Part shown: piece after piece, positions 26,286-34,740 of the stretch | Layout: each line of letters starts with the position of its first letter | Position numbering within the stretch: position 1 is the stretch's first letter | NCBI RefSeq assembly: GCF_019039055.1 | Contig: NZ_JAHOPB010000001.1 | Coordinates: forward strand, 2,888,001 to 2,952,000 | DNA: 64,000 nucleotides | Direction: 5' to 3' | DNA from: Reyranella humidisoli | GTDB lineage: Bacteria; Pseudomonadota; Alphaproteobacteria; Reyranellales; Reyranellaceae | Program-made: the position numbers and the translations under genes | The notes under the pieces: model-generated | Databases searched by the model: none | Told to the model about the DNA's origin: nothing | The model's input: the letters and a program-made list of their open reading frames with translations, nothing else

Positions 26286-27254
26286 TCAGTCGAGGATGGC
26301 CACCTCGTCCACGGTGATCGGCCTGGCGAGCAGGCCGAGCGCCTCCAGCGTGGCGATCGTGGCTTCCCAGCCGGCACGTGTCTGCTGCCCGGTCGGCGGT
26401 CCGGAGAGCTGCTGCGAGACGGTCGCCATGCTGCGGTCGACGTAGCGGGGCGCGAGCCGCGGGAAGAGCCGGGAGAAATGCAGGGCGGCGTCGCCGGGCC
26501 GCTCGCGGATCGTGTTGTAGCCCTCCTGGACCGCTTCCTCGATCTTCCGGGCGATCTCGCGCTTCGCCGGATCGGCCCAGGCAGCGTCGTTCACGATCAG
26601 GTTCAGGCTGTACGCCTTCACGCCGAAGTCGCTCAGCCGGATCATGGTGATGCGGCGACCCTCAGCGATCAGTTCGGACGGCGCCATCTCGTCATAGTCG
26701 ATCAGCGCATCGACCTTCTTCTCGACCAGGTCGTAGGCATTCCAGGTGACCGTCGTCTCCTTGATCCTGCTGCGGTCGAGCCGGTTGGCGGCGAGCAGGG
26801 CGCGGAATTCCTCGTTGGTGATACTGCCGGGCACGAGGCCCACCGTCTTGCCGTAGAGGTCGCGCGGATGGGCGATGCGATCCTCGCCGCGTGTGTAGAT
26901 CACGGTCGGCGTCTTTGCGTAATAGACCGCGAGGCTCTTGACCGGCACGCCCTTGGAACGCCCGATGGCGGTGGCGATGCCGCTCGACGAGCCGATCCAG
27001 TACTGCTTGCCGGAGCCGATCATCTCTGCCGAGGAGATGGCGCCCTGCGTTTCCGCAAAGGTCACTTCCAGGCCGCGCCGTTCGAAGGCACCCATTTCCC
27101 GAGCCAGATAGAAGCCGCCGAAGGTCGGCAGCGCCTTCCAGTCGAGCAGGATTTCCACCTTCTGCAGCGAATCCGGCGCGGGCTGCGCGAAAGCAGGCGG
27201 CGTGGACAGCAGAGCCAGGGCGGAGGCAAGCACCAGGCGACGGCTCGGAAGCAT
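26286..27254 (-). CDS. ABC substrate-binding protein, SsuA/THI5-like (NMT1 family)
   Basis: 322 residues from ATG 27254 with CAGGA upstream. The signal is LPSRRLVLASALALLSTP, cleaved near AFAQ. The mature start KVEILLDWKALPTFGGFYLA is typical of the pyrimidine-precursor/sulfonate/nitrate binding family (ThiY/SsuA). SSSGIATAIGRSKGVPVK and YGKTVGLVPGSITNEEF follow the same family pattern. No ATPase or permease is adjacent, so it may work with a distant transporter. The open frame continues far upstream but contains no signal there. Confidence 0.85.
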   Translation of the reverse strand: MLPSRRLVLASALALLSTPPAFAQPAPDSLQKVEILLDWKALPTFGGFYLAREMGAFERRGLEVTFAETQGAISSAEMIGSGKQYWIGSSSGIATAIGRSKGVPVKSLAVYYAKTPTVIYTRGEDRIAHPRDLYGKTVGLVPGSITNEEFRALLAANRLDRSRIKETTVTWNAYDLVEKKVDALIDYDEMAPSELIAEGRRITMIRLSDFGVKAYSLNLIVNDAAWADPAKREIARKIEEAVQEGYNTIRERPGDAALHFSRLFPRLAPRYVDRSMATVSQQLSGPPTGQQTRAGWEATIATLEALGLLARPITVDEVAILD

Positions 27255-27437
27255 GGACTTTATCCTGAAATGACGGGCGTACGAACGATGATGCCGAAAC
27301 ATGTCATAATGGCGTCGGGTTAGGGGAGCGATTTCGCGGCCGCCGCAATTTGCGCGGGTAATCGAGCTTGCCGTTCGGCCGGGCGGGAAGCGCTCGCGGA
27401 CTTGTCGAACGAAGTTTGCCTCGCCATACCAGAGGGC

Positions 27438-27950
27438 ATGAAATCCGCTTTCTCCGCCCTGCTGGTCTTTCTCCTTGCGGCGTTGGCCACGCCCGCATCG
27501 GCGCAATCCTATGAAGAGCAGATGCGACAGGCGGCGGGCGCTTACGAGCGCAAGGACATGACAACCGCCGTTCGCATCTGGAAGGTCTGGGCCGCCAAGG
27601 GTGAAGCCGAGGCGCAGACGCTGCTGGGCGCCATGTACTGGAGCGGCGACGGCGTGCCACGCAATCTCAACGAGGCGGCGCGCCTCTATCTCGCGGCCGC
27701 CCGGCAGGGATATGCACGGGCCCAGAACAATATCGGCTTCATGCTGGGCTTCGGCGAGGGTATCCCCCCGCGCGACGATATCGAGGCCTACAAGTGGATC
27801 AAGCTGTCGATCGACCGTTACACGGCTAAGAACCAGGACCGTCTGGATCAGGCCCGGAAGGACCTCGCGACGCTGGCGGCGCGCATGAACCCTGCGCAAA
27901 TCGCCGAGGCGGAAAGGCGAGTGAGGGCGTGGAAGCCCGCCCCCAAGTGA
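27438..27950 (+). CDS. Secreted Sel1-like repeat protein
   Basis: 170 residues: signal peptide to about residue 23 (ASAQSYEE), then Sel1-like helical repeats (AEAQTLLGAMYWSGDGVPRN, followed by ARAQNNIGFMLGFGEGIPP). The last part, KWIKLSIDRYTAKNQDRL to the end, is the usual terminal repeat of such proteins. The Sel1 fold mediates protein interactions in the periplasm. ATG 27438 is selected for the signal sequence; a purine-rich AGAGGG is very close to it, and no better site is seen. It precedes the M23 peptidase by 35 bases, a likely operon. Confidence 0.82.
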   Translation: MKSAFSALLVFLLAALATPASAQSYEEQMRQAAGAYERKDMTTAVRIWKVWAAKGEAEAQTLLGAMYWSGDGVPRNLNEAARLYLAAARQGYARAQNNIGFMLGFGEGIPPRDDIEAYKWIKLSIDRYTAKNQDRLDQARKDLATLAARMNPAQIAEAERRVRAWKPAPK

Positions 27951-27985
27951 GGTAAGGTCCCCGGGCCACGCGGAGGTCACGAGCG

Positions 27986-29458
27986 ATGCCCCGACGTAGG
28001 CCCTACAAGAAGGACTTGATGACTCGACCCTCGGTCGCCGCGGCTTTTGCCGCTTCTTTGCTGTTCGGCGGGATGTCCCAGGGCATCGCCGGAGATCGGC
28101 CATGGGGCGAGGGCCGCGCGGCCGAACTGCGGCTTCTCGGCCAGGAACTGCCGCCGCTCCACGACCAGCCGTCCATCCTCGCGGGCCTGCAGGATCACCT
28201 GAACTTCGTGGAGATCGCCGCGATCGACGGGCTGCTCGGACGCAGCATGGCGATCGAGATCACGCTCCCCCAGCCGCTCATCGCCATTGCCGACAATCTT
28301 CCGCCGCCGGTCGCGACCGGCCCCGTTCCGGAGGCGGTCCAGGCGCAGGGACGTACGGTCGCCGACAGGCTGCTGGGCGACGGGCTCGATGACGAGCGGC
28401 TTCAGGCCTACCTGCCGTTCGGACGCCGGATCGGTGTTTCCGGCACGATCGCCGGCGGATCGCTGGCGGCATCGGCCGTGGCGGCGGGCGTTCCCGCACC
28501 GGCCATGCTCGAGGCCCTGCAGGCGCTCGAGACCTCGATCGACCTCGCGAAGGAAATGCGCGACGGCGACCGATTCTATGTCCGCTACGAGCGGACCTTC
28601 ACGCAGGGTGGCGCGCCGCTCGATGTCGGTCGCGTGCTCTGGATGGAACTGCGGACGCCTCGCGGGGTGATGGCGATCCATCGCTTCCGCACGCGCGACA
28701 ACAACGAACGCTTCTGGATGGCGAGCGGCCAGTCCGCGACCCTGCCATCGTTGCGCCTCCCCCTCGATACCGTGTCGATCTCCTCGGGCTTCGGCCTGCG
28801 TGCCGATCCGTTCGACCAGCCGCCGCCGCTTTACGCCGGCAAGCCGCAGGGCGCCGGCGGTCCGCTGCGCGACCGGCCCGCTCTACCGCCCGGACTGCCG
28901 ACCGGCGGTGCGCTCGACATGCCGCGTGCCGCCGCGGGCTTCGCGCCCGCAGCGCCGATGCCCGGCCTGTCTTCCTATGGCGGATCACGCGGACCGCAGG
29001 CTCACGCAATCGCCCCGCGCCCGTCGCGCTCGCTCTTCATGCATGAGGGTGTCGATCTGGTCGCGTCCTCCGGCACGCCGGTTCGTGCCGCCGCCGACGG
29101 GCTCGTCGTCGGTGCGGCCCCGAACGGGCGCTACGGCAACTGGGTCCGCATCGAGCATGGCGGCAAGCTGGCCACCGTCTATGGACACATGCTCGGCTTC
29201 GCATCCGGCCTTCAGCCGGGCATGACTGTATCGCGCGGCGACGTGATCGGCTTCGTCGGCAGCACCGGCCGCTCGACCGGCGCCCATCTCCACTTCGAGC
29301 TTCAGGTCGACGGCAAGCCTGTCAATCCGATCACCCATCCGGAGCTGAAGCGCGCCCAGTTGCGCGGGCCGGAGTTCGAGCGTTTCCGCAAGCAGGTCGC
29401 CGCCAGCCTGGCGGAACGCGATCTCGACGCGAAGGCCGCCGCCTCAGTCGGCGAGTGA
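27986..29458 (+). CDS. M23/LytM-family cell-wall peptidase with inserted Pro/Gly-rich segment
   Basis: 490 residues, probably exported (hydrophobic run 16-30). The middle (about 60-245) resembles the N-terminal domains of Csd3/MepM-type peptidases (GSLAASAVAAGVPAPAMLEAL, then YVRYERTFTQGG). The LytM domain has all zinc-site elements: H353 and D357 in HEGVD, H401, and H434-L-H436. Between the opening SSGFGLRADPF (266-276) and HEGVD there are about 75 residues rich in Pro, Gly and Ala that normal LytM domains lack. GGAGGT precedes ATG 27986; an inner ATG at 28019 is possible. The end overlaps the convergent permease gene by 15 bases. Confidence 0.88.
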   Translation: MPRRRPYKKDLMTRPSVAAAFAASLLFGGMSQGIAGDRPWGEGRAAELRLLGQELPPLHDQPSILAGLQDHLNFVEIAAIDGLLGRSMAIEITLPQPLIAIADNLPPPVATGPVPEAVQAQGRTVADRLLGDGLDDERLQAYLPFGRRIGVSGTIAGGSLAASAVAAGVPAPAMLEALQALETSIDLAKEMRDGDRFYVRYERTFTQGGAPLDVGRVLWMELRTPRGVMAIHRFRTRDNNERFWMASGQSATLPSLRLPLDTVSISSGFGLRADPFDQPPPLYAGKPQGAGGPLRDRPALPPGLPTGGALDMPRAAAGFAPAAPMPGLSSYGGSRGPQAHAIAPRPSRSLFMHEGVDLVASSGTPVRAAADGLVVGAAPNGRYGNWVRIEHGGKLATVYGHMLGFASGLQPGMTVSRGDVIGFVGSTGRSTGAHLHFELQVDGKPVNPITHPELKRAQLRGPEFERFRKQVAASLAERDLDAKAAASVGE

Positions 29459-30931
29459 CCTGCGCGCCTCGAGCGCGAAGGCCTCCTCCGGCGAGAGAAC
29501 GAGCCGGTGGCGGCCGATCAGCGCAAACCAGACAATCCCTGCGGCGAACCAGGCGCCGACGCCCAGCACGCCCGAGACGAACACCGGATCGAGCAGCTGA
29601 TAGACCAGCGTGACGGACGCGATCACGATCGTGACGACTGCACCCGCCCGTCCCAACGGCGAGCGATAGGGGCGCGCCAGGGCCGGTAGCCGTGCCCGCA
29701 GCACGAGGAAGCTCAGGGCCTGCAGCAGGTACGAGAGCATGGCGCCGGCGACCGCCATGTTGAGCAGCATCCCCTGGATCACCGCGCTGCCCTTTTCGGC
29801 GCCCATGCCGAACCAGAGGGCGAACAGGAGGCCGAGCGCGACGGCAGAGCCTGCGATCAGCGCGATGTACGGCGTCTTGTGGCGTGGATGAGTGATCGAC
29901 AGGAAACGCGGGAAGTAGCCGGCCCGCGACAGCGAATAGATCTGGCGGCCCTTGGCGAAGAGAATGGTGTGGAAGCTCGCGATCAGGCCGACGCAGGCGA
30001 CGAGCGCGAGAAGCTTGGCGAGCCCGCCGCCGAATGTCGCGCGGAAGCCGTCGAGCAGCGGCTCGCCCGAGCTGCCGAGTTGGAAGCTTCCGGGCGCGAC
30101 CGAGGCGTTGAGCCAGACGACGAGGCCCGCGGAAACGAACAGCGTCAGCAGTCCGGCGACGATGCCGCGCGGGATGTCGCGCGATGGCTCCCGTGCTTCC
30201 TCGGCGGCGAGCGGGAGCTGTTCGATGGCGAGGAACAGCCAGACGGCGAAGGGAAGAGCCGCGAGCGCGCCGTGCAGGCCGAAGGGGAGAAGCGGGCCAC
30301 CGCCCTGAGGCAGTTCGACCGGCGTGCCGTCGGGGCCGGCGCCGATGTTGAGTGCATGCCGGCCGAAATCGGCGACGGGAAACGCGGAGATCCAGAACAC
30401 GGCGAGGCATGCCAGCGACGCGAGCGTGATGACGACGGTCACCCGGAACGAGAGTTCGACACCGAGGATGTTGAGCCCCACGAACACGGCGTAAGCCGCG
30501 ATCCAATAGGCCGGCAGCCAGGCGGGCGGCGTCTCGAACACGGCCGCGAGATAGGTGGCGAGGAAGGAGACGATGACGGCGGGTGTCAGGACGTATTCGA
30601 CGTTCTCGCAGAGGCCGGTGACGAAGCCGCCCCACGGTCCCATCGAGGCCCGCGCGAAGGAATAGGCGCCTCCGGTATGGGGAAGGGCCGCCGCCATCTC
30701 GGCGATGCAGAAGACGAGGCCGAGATACATGACCGCAATGATACAGGCGGCCAGCGCGTAGCCACCCCAGCCGCCCGCCAGCAGGCCGAGGTTCCAGCCA
30801 GAGTAGTGGCCCGAGATCACGGCCCCGACGCCCAGGGCCCACAGCGAGAAAACGCCGGCATAGCGGCGCAACCCGCGGCGGGCGAAATAGTCGGAAGTCA
30901 CGGACTGGTAAGGTGTCCCCGGGAGGTTCAT
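29444..30931 (-). CDS. APC-family permease, ethanolamine permease-like
   Basis: 495 residues, about twelve membrane segments. The N-terminal blocks FARRGLRRYAGVFSLWALGV, GAVISGHYSGWN and GGYALAACIIAVMYLGLVFC match the ethanolamine permease subfamily (Eat) of amino acid-polyamine-organocation transporters. The EEAREPSRDIPRGI segment is a typical cytoplasmic loop. It would import ethanolamine or a small amine by proton symport. No ethanolamine ammonia-lyase genes are seen. Tail-to-tail overlap of 15 bases with the M23 peptidase. Confidence 0.82.
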   Translation of the reverse strand: MNLPGTPYQSVTSDYFARRGLRRYAGVFSLWALGVGAVISGHYSGWNLGLLAGGWGGYALAACIIAVMYLGLVFCIAEMAAALPHTGGAYSFARASMGPWGGFVTGLCENVEYVLTPAVIVSFLATYLAAVFETPPAWLPAYWIAAYAVFVGLNILGVELSFRVTVVITLASLACLAVFWISAFPVADFGRHALNIGAGPDGTPVELPQGGGPLLPFGLHGALAALPFAVWLFLAIEQLPLAAEEAREPSRDIPRGIVAGLLTLFVSAGLVVWLNASVAPGSFQLGSSGEPLLDGFRATFGGGLAKLLALVACVGLIASFHTILFAKGRQIYSLSRAGYFPRFLSITHPRHKTPYIALIAGSAVALGLLFALWFGMGAEKGSAVIQGMLLNMAVAGAMLSYLLQALSFLVLRARLPALARPYRSPLGRAGAVVTIVIASVTLVYQLLDPVFVSGVLGVGAWFAAGIVWFALIGRHRLVLSPEEAFALEARRSLAD

Positions 30932-31083
30932 CCCGCGATACTAGCCGGACGCGGCGCGACACGACGAGGTGGAAGAGTTGAGCCGGTCCTGGCTGTGTCG
31001 GCCCGTCCCGTCACGCGCTGCCACCGCGTAGCCGGATACCCGGTTTCCGACGCTTTGGGTCGCCGACCGTTATCGAGCTTCGC

Positions 31084-31812
31084 TCAGTCCCAGGCGGCGT
31101 CGACGATCTGTCCGGCTTCGGAGAGAACGAGGGTGAGGCGGTTGGGTTCGTACTCGTAGCTGGGGATGCCGTCGGTGGGACGGATGATGCGCAGCGGGTA
31201 GGGAAGATCCTCCTCGCGCACGAGGTTGCCGGCGGCCTGGCCGGCGGGCGCGGCGGCGCCCTTGGCCTGGAAGTACTTGCCGAGGCACTTGGCGCAGTCT
31301 TCCTTCGGGGGCGCGACCTCGGCGAAGCCCGGCAGGGTCTTGAGGGTGACGGCGTTGTAGCCCGAGCGGACGCGGATGCCTTTGTAGGGATGGCCGTGGG
31401 CGACGGGCAGCAGGGCCTCGACGACCATGAAGGGGCCGAGCGGGGCCATGTCGGTGGGGGCACTGGCCTGGAAGATGAGGTCGAGCATGCCGTCGATGCC
31501 CTGGCCGCGGGTGATCGGCAGCAGGTGCGGCTCGCCCCAGGCGTTGGAGGTGACGAGGCCGCGGGCGCGGATGATGTCCATGCCGCCGGAGCGCTCGGAG
31601 CGGATGAGCTCGACACTGGTCACGAACATGACGGGGAAGGGACGGGTGCCTTCGGGTGAGGGCGCACCGCCGCCCGGCGTGGGACCGGCATCCTTAGGGG
31701 TCGACGGCGCCATCTGCGGCTGCGGCGGCTGCTGCGCGTTCGCGGAAAGGCCGGCCAGCATCGAGCCGGCGGCAACCAGCGAAGTGAGGGCTAGGAGCTT
31801 CTTGACGGTCAT
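31084..31812 (-). CDS. Secreted protein of unknown function, RiPP-cluster accessory (copy 1)
   Basis: 242 residues with a signal peptide (KKLLALTSLVAAGSMLAGLS, cleaved near NAQQ, about residue 26). A short Pro/Gly/Ser-rich segment follows, then a conserved-looking domain with GGMDIIRARGLVTSN, WGEPHLLPITRG and PFMVVEALLPVAHG. The last third has a CAKC motif (DCAKCLGKYF). It differs from the copy at 32355-33083 by only four residues (positions 2-4 and one Val/Leu). I do not recognise the family. It is the last gene of the minus-strand radical SAM cluster. It could be a chaperone, carrier or secreted partner of the peptide. Confidence 0.8.
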   Translation of the reverse strand: MTVKKLLALTSLVAAGSMLAGLSANAQQPPQPQMAPSTPKDAGPTPGGGAPSPEGTRPFPVMFVTSVELIRSERSGGMDIIRARGLVTSNAWGEPHLLPITRGQGIDGMLDLIFQASAPTDMAPLGPFMVVEALLPVAHGHPYKGIRVRSGYNAVTLKTLPGFAEVAPPKEDCAKCLGKYFQAKGAAAPAGQAAGNLVREEDLPYPLRIIRPTDGIPSYEYEPNRLTLVLSEAGQIVDAAWD

Positions 31813-31892
31813 GACTTCCTCGAATGCTGTGCGGCGCTGTCGCCGCCCCGGATGGGCATCAAATTCACGATCGGCTGTGGTCGGGCCGTGGC

Positions 31893-32267
31893 CTACCAGT
31901 TGTGCCAGCCGTTGTGCCAGCCGTTACCCCAGCCACCGTTGCCCCAACCGCCGTTGTGCCAGCCATTGCCCCAGCCGCCGTTGCGCCAGCCCCAGCCGCG
32001 ATGCCAGCCGTTGCCCCACCAGGCGAGCGTCTGCTCGCGGTCGATGGCGACGAAGGGCTCGCCGTCCTGGCGGTACTGCTCGATGGCACTGGTTACATCC
32101 GTGCGGATCGACTGCAGGCGCTCCGCCACGGAACCTTGCGTAGAAGCGTCCGGACCCGCGACGGCGGTGGCCGAAGCGTCGGCGGCTGCGAGGCTCACCG
32201 AAAGGCCGAGCGCGCCTGAGGGCAGGAGCTGCGCCAGCGTCCGGAGGGTACGACGATCCTGTGACAT
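31893..32267 (-). CDS. grrA: Trp/Gly/Asn-repeat RiPP precursor peptide, GrrA/OscA-like (longer copy)
   Basis: 124 residues from ATG 32267 with AGAGGAAGA upstream. Residues 1-80 form a leader with the LAQLLPSGALGLS motif shared with the second precursor and the ERLQSIRTDVTSAIEQYRQDG helix. Residues 83-124 are almost only Trp, Gly, Asn, His and Arg. I count eight W-x-N units (WGN, WRN, WHN) plus one WHR, ending GWHNGWHNW. Three-residue W-x-N motifs are the known crosslinking units for GrrM/OscB-type cyclophane-forming radical SAM enzymes. It lies between the two accessory-gene copies. Confidence 0.88.
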   Translation of the reverse strand: MSQDRRTLRTLAQLLPSGALGLSVSLAAADASATAVAGPDASTQGSVAERLQSIRTDVTSAIEQYRQDGEPFVAIDREQTLAWWGNGWHRGWGWRNGGWGNGWHNGGWGNGGWGNGWHNGWHNW

Positions 32268-32354
32268 GCTGTCTTCCTCTTGGAGAAGAGCCAGAGCCTG
32301 CTTTGGAACGAGCGGGCTTGGCAATGGAAACTTCAATGAACCTCTAGGATGCCC

Positions 32355-33083
32355 TCAGTCCCAGGCGGCGTCGACGATCTGTCCGGCCTCGGAGAGAACG
32401 AGGGTGAGGCGGTTGGGTTCGTACTCGTAGCTGGGGATGCCGTCGGTGGGACGGATGATGCGCAGCGGGTAGGGAAGATCCTCCTCGCGCACGACGTTTC
32501 CGGCGGCCTGGCCGGCGGGCGCGGCGGCGCCCTTGGCCTGGAAGTACTTGCCGAGGCACTTGGCGCAGTCTTCCTTCGGGGGCGCGACCTCGGCGAAGCC
32601 CGGCAGGGTCTTGAGGGTGACGGCGTTGTATCCCGAGCGGACGCGGATGCCCTTGTAGGGATGGCCGTGGGCGACGGGCAGCAGGGCCTCGACGACCATG
32701 AAGGGGCCGAGCGGGGCCATGTCGGTGGGGGCGCTGGCCTGGAAGATGAGATCGAGCATGCCGTCGATGCCCTGGCCGCGGGTGATCGGCAGCAGGTGCG
32801 GCTCGCCCCAGGCGTTGGAGGTGACGAGGCCGCGGGCGCGGATGATGTCCATGCCGCCGGAGCGTTCGGAGCGGATGAGCTCGACACTGGTCACGAACAT
32901 GACGGGGAAGGGACGGGTGCCTTCGGGTGAGGGCGCACCGCCGCCCGGCGTGGGACCGGCGTCCTTCGGGGTCGACGGCGCCATCTGCGGCTGCGGCGGC
33001 TGCTGCGCGTTCGCGGAAAGGCCGGCCAGCATCGAGCCGGCGGCGACCAGCGAAGTTAGGGCTAGGAGCTTCGTGTGCTTCAT
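32355..33083 (-). CDS. Secreted protein of unknown function, RiPP-cluster accessory (copy 2)
   Basis: 242 residues from ATG 33083, overlapping the maturase stop as ATGA, so translation is coupled to it. The sequence is identical to copy 1 except for four residues: MKHTK instead of MTVKK at the start, and AGNVV instead of AGNLV. The signal peptide, GGMDIIRARG block and CAKC motif are the same. The DNA is nearly identical over its full length, indicating a recent duplication or ongoing gene conversion. The translational coupling argues that the product works with the maturase or its peptide. Confidence 0.82.
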   Translation of the reverse strand: MKHTKLLALTSLVAAGSMLAGLSANAQQPPQPQMAPSTPKDAGPTPGGGAPSPEGTRPFPVMFVTSVELIRSERSGGMDIIRARGLVTSNAWGEPHLLPITRGQGIDGMLDLIFQASAPTDMAPLGPFMVVEALLPVAHGHPYKGIRVRSGYNAVTLKTLPGFAEVAPPKEDCAKCLGKYFQAKGAAAPAGQAAGNVVREEDLPYPLRIIRPTDGIPSYEYEPNRLTLVLSEAGQIVDAAWD

Positions 33084-34291
33084 GAAATCCTCGACGGCTC
33101 GGCGGCTGGTGAACCGCCCGGGACAGGAAGGGAAACGGCAGCTTCGGCAGACGCCAGCGCGGCCGGACTGCGTCCGAGGCGGTCGTAGGCCTCGAGGATC
33201 AGGTCGGTCGGCACCATCTGGGTGAGGGTACAATAGGAAGTGACGGTGCCGGTGAGGCTGCCGTTCTCGAACAGCTTGTTCACCGGCGCGCCGCCCCCGC
33301 ACACGGAGAAATATTCGCACGACCTGCTGCAGGCCTCCACGCCCGCCGTGATGTCGCGATACAGCGGAGAGGCGACGCAGGTGTCGCGGATTTCCTGGAG
33401 GGTCTGGAAGTTGATGTTGCCCAGCAGGTAGTCGCCGTAGTCGGCATTCTTCAGTCCCAGCAGCTCGGGGCTGAAGCTCGAGACATTGCCGTGGCTGTCG
33501 ACGTTCAGCATGGCCAGCGGCTCGGTCTGGATGTTGCGCACCGGCACGCCTTCGGGGCGGAACATCCGTGGCAGGGCGAGGTCGATCTCGCGCAGGAAGC
33601 GGACGCGGCCGCTCTGGCGGGCGCGGTGCCAGAAAGTTCGCAGGAAGGCGGCATACCGCCGGCGCAACTCGGGCCCGTGGAACAGGCTCGACACGTGGTC
33701 GCCCTCGGACTCCTCGACATTGAAGCAGATCTGGTCGATGCCCTCGGAAAGATAGAAGTCGAGCAGCTCTTCCGGTTGGTCGAGGCTGGCGTGCGACAGG
33801 ACCGAAATCACATGGAACGGCACGTCGTTCTCGCGCAGGCAGCGGATGCCGGCGATCGTCTTGTCGAATGTGCCCTTGCCGCTGCGGCTCTTGCGATGAA
33901 GGTCATGCAGTTCGCGCGGCCCGTCGAGGCTGACGCCGACACCGACGTTCCAGTCCCTGAACAGCGCGCACCAGTCGGCATCGATCAGCGTGCCGTTGGT
34001 CTGGAAGGAATGCCTGACATGGACGGTCGACGGCCGCATCCGTTCGATCGTCGCGAAGGCCTCGCGATAGAAAGAGACGGGCACGACCAGAGGTTCGCCG
34101 GCATGCCAGATCACCGTGATCTCGGAACAGGCCCAGCCCGACGCGAAGATCTGCTCGAACAGCCGCGTCACCGTCGACTGGGCGATGACGTGCTTGTTCG
34201 AGCGGTCGGGCAGATAACAGTAGGTGCAGGCGATGTTGCAGAAGGCCGTCGGCTGCACGACCACCATGCCGATTTCGGGCGTGGCGGTCAT
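33080..34291 (-). CDS. grrM: Radical SAM/SPASM peptide maturase, GrrM/OscB-like (cyclophane-forming)
   Basis: 403 residues from ATG 34291, 2 bases after the precursor stop. The radical SAM motif is FC(18)NIAC(22)TYC(25)YLPDRS. Supporting motifs are HAGEP, FQTNGTL and GVSLDGPRELHD. The C-terminal third holds a Cys-rich SPASM-like region: CVASPLYRDI, then EACSRSCEYFSVCGGGAP and the later YCTL. The order, spacing and YLPDRS match the GrrM/OscB family that crosslinks aromatic residues to Asn in Gly-rich precursors. It overlaps the downstream accessory gene. An upstream in-frame extension would be read through the precursor repeats and is not real. Confidence 0.88.
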   Translation of the reverse strand: MTATPEIGMVVVQPTAFCNIACTYCYLPDRSNKHVIAQSTVTRLFEQIFASGWACSEITVIWHAGEPLVVPVSFYREAFATIERMRPSTVHVRHSFQTNGTLIDADWCALFRDWNVGVGVSLDGPRELHDLHRKSRSGKGTFDKTIAGIRCLRENDVPFHVISVLSHASLDQPEELLDFYLSEGIDQICFNVEESEGDHVSSLFHGPELRRRYAAFLRTFWHRARQSGRVRFLREIDLALPRMFRPEGVPVRNIQTEPLAMLNVDSHGNVSSFSPELLGLKNADYGDYLLGNINFQTLQEIRDTCVASPLYRDITAGVEACSRSCEYFSVCGGGAPVNKLFENGSLTGTVTSYCTLTQMVPTDLILEAYDRLGRSPAALASAEAAVSLPVPGGSPAAEPSRIS

Positions 34292-34293
34292 GG

Positions 34294-34623
34294 TCACCAG
34301 TTGTGCCAGCCGTTGTGCCAACCGCCATTGCCCCAGCCGCCGTTGCGCCAGCCACCGTTGCGCCAGCCACCATTGCCCCACCAGGCGAGGCGCTGTTCCG
34401 GGTCGACGGCGACGAAGGGCTGCCCGTCCGTGCGGTAGTGCTCGAGGGCTTCCGACACATCCATGCGCAACGACTGCAGTCTCTCTGCGACCGGTGGACT
34501 CTGGCTTTCGGGAAGCGTGGTGCTGGCCGCGGCATCGACGGAAGCGAGGCCCGCGGAGAGGCCAAGTGCCCCCGATGGCAGGAGCTGGACCAGCGCACGC
34601 AACGAACGACGACTTTGCTTCAT
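34294..34623 (-). CDS. grrA: Trp/Gly/Asn-repeat RiPP precursor peptide, GrrA/OscA-like (shorter copy)
   Basis: 109 residues from ATG 34623, with GGGGAGA upstream. The leader (1-80) contains LVQLLPSGALGLS, ERLQSLRMDVSEALEHYR and DGQPFVAVDPEQRLAWW. The core (81-109) has six W-x-N units in order WGN, WRN, WRN, WGN, WHN, WHN and ends in Trp. It is the first gene of the cluster and its stop is 2 bases from the maturase ATG. The N-terminal 30 residues could double as an export signal, as in other GrrA proteins. It is a clear paralogue of 31893-32267. Confidence 0.9.
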   Translation of the reverse strand: MKQSRRSLRALVQLLPSGALGLSAGLASVDAAASTTLPESQSPPVAERLQSLRMDVSEALEHYRTDGQPFVAVDPEQRLAWWGNGGWRNGGWRNGGWGNGGWHNGWHNW

Positions 34624-34740
34624 GTGGTCTCCCCTGAGGAGGCGTACGTTAGTCAGACCCGCGAACCATTCGCAAACCAAAAAGCGCGTCCCGGCCTGAT
34701 GCCTCTTGAAATTGGGTGATCGCATCCCATCTATTGGAAG

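Noticed and set aside
26286..28103. A 605-codon open frame joining the THI5-like binding protein to upstream sequence
   Set aside because: The signal peptide and ribosome site fix the start at 27254; the upstream part is antisense to the Sel1 and M23 genes.
30932..31083. A third RiPP precursor downstream of the cluster
   Set aside because: The gap shows no W-x-N repeats or leader motif; only a few bases shared with the 3' flank of the other duplicated gene.
31852..32430. Plus-strand frames with CQPL/PQP repeats opposite the RiPP precursors
   Set aside because: They are the antisense reading of Trp-Gly-Asn codons. No ribosome sites, and the minus-strand frames have leaders, start sites and gene order.
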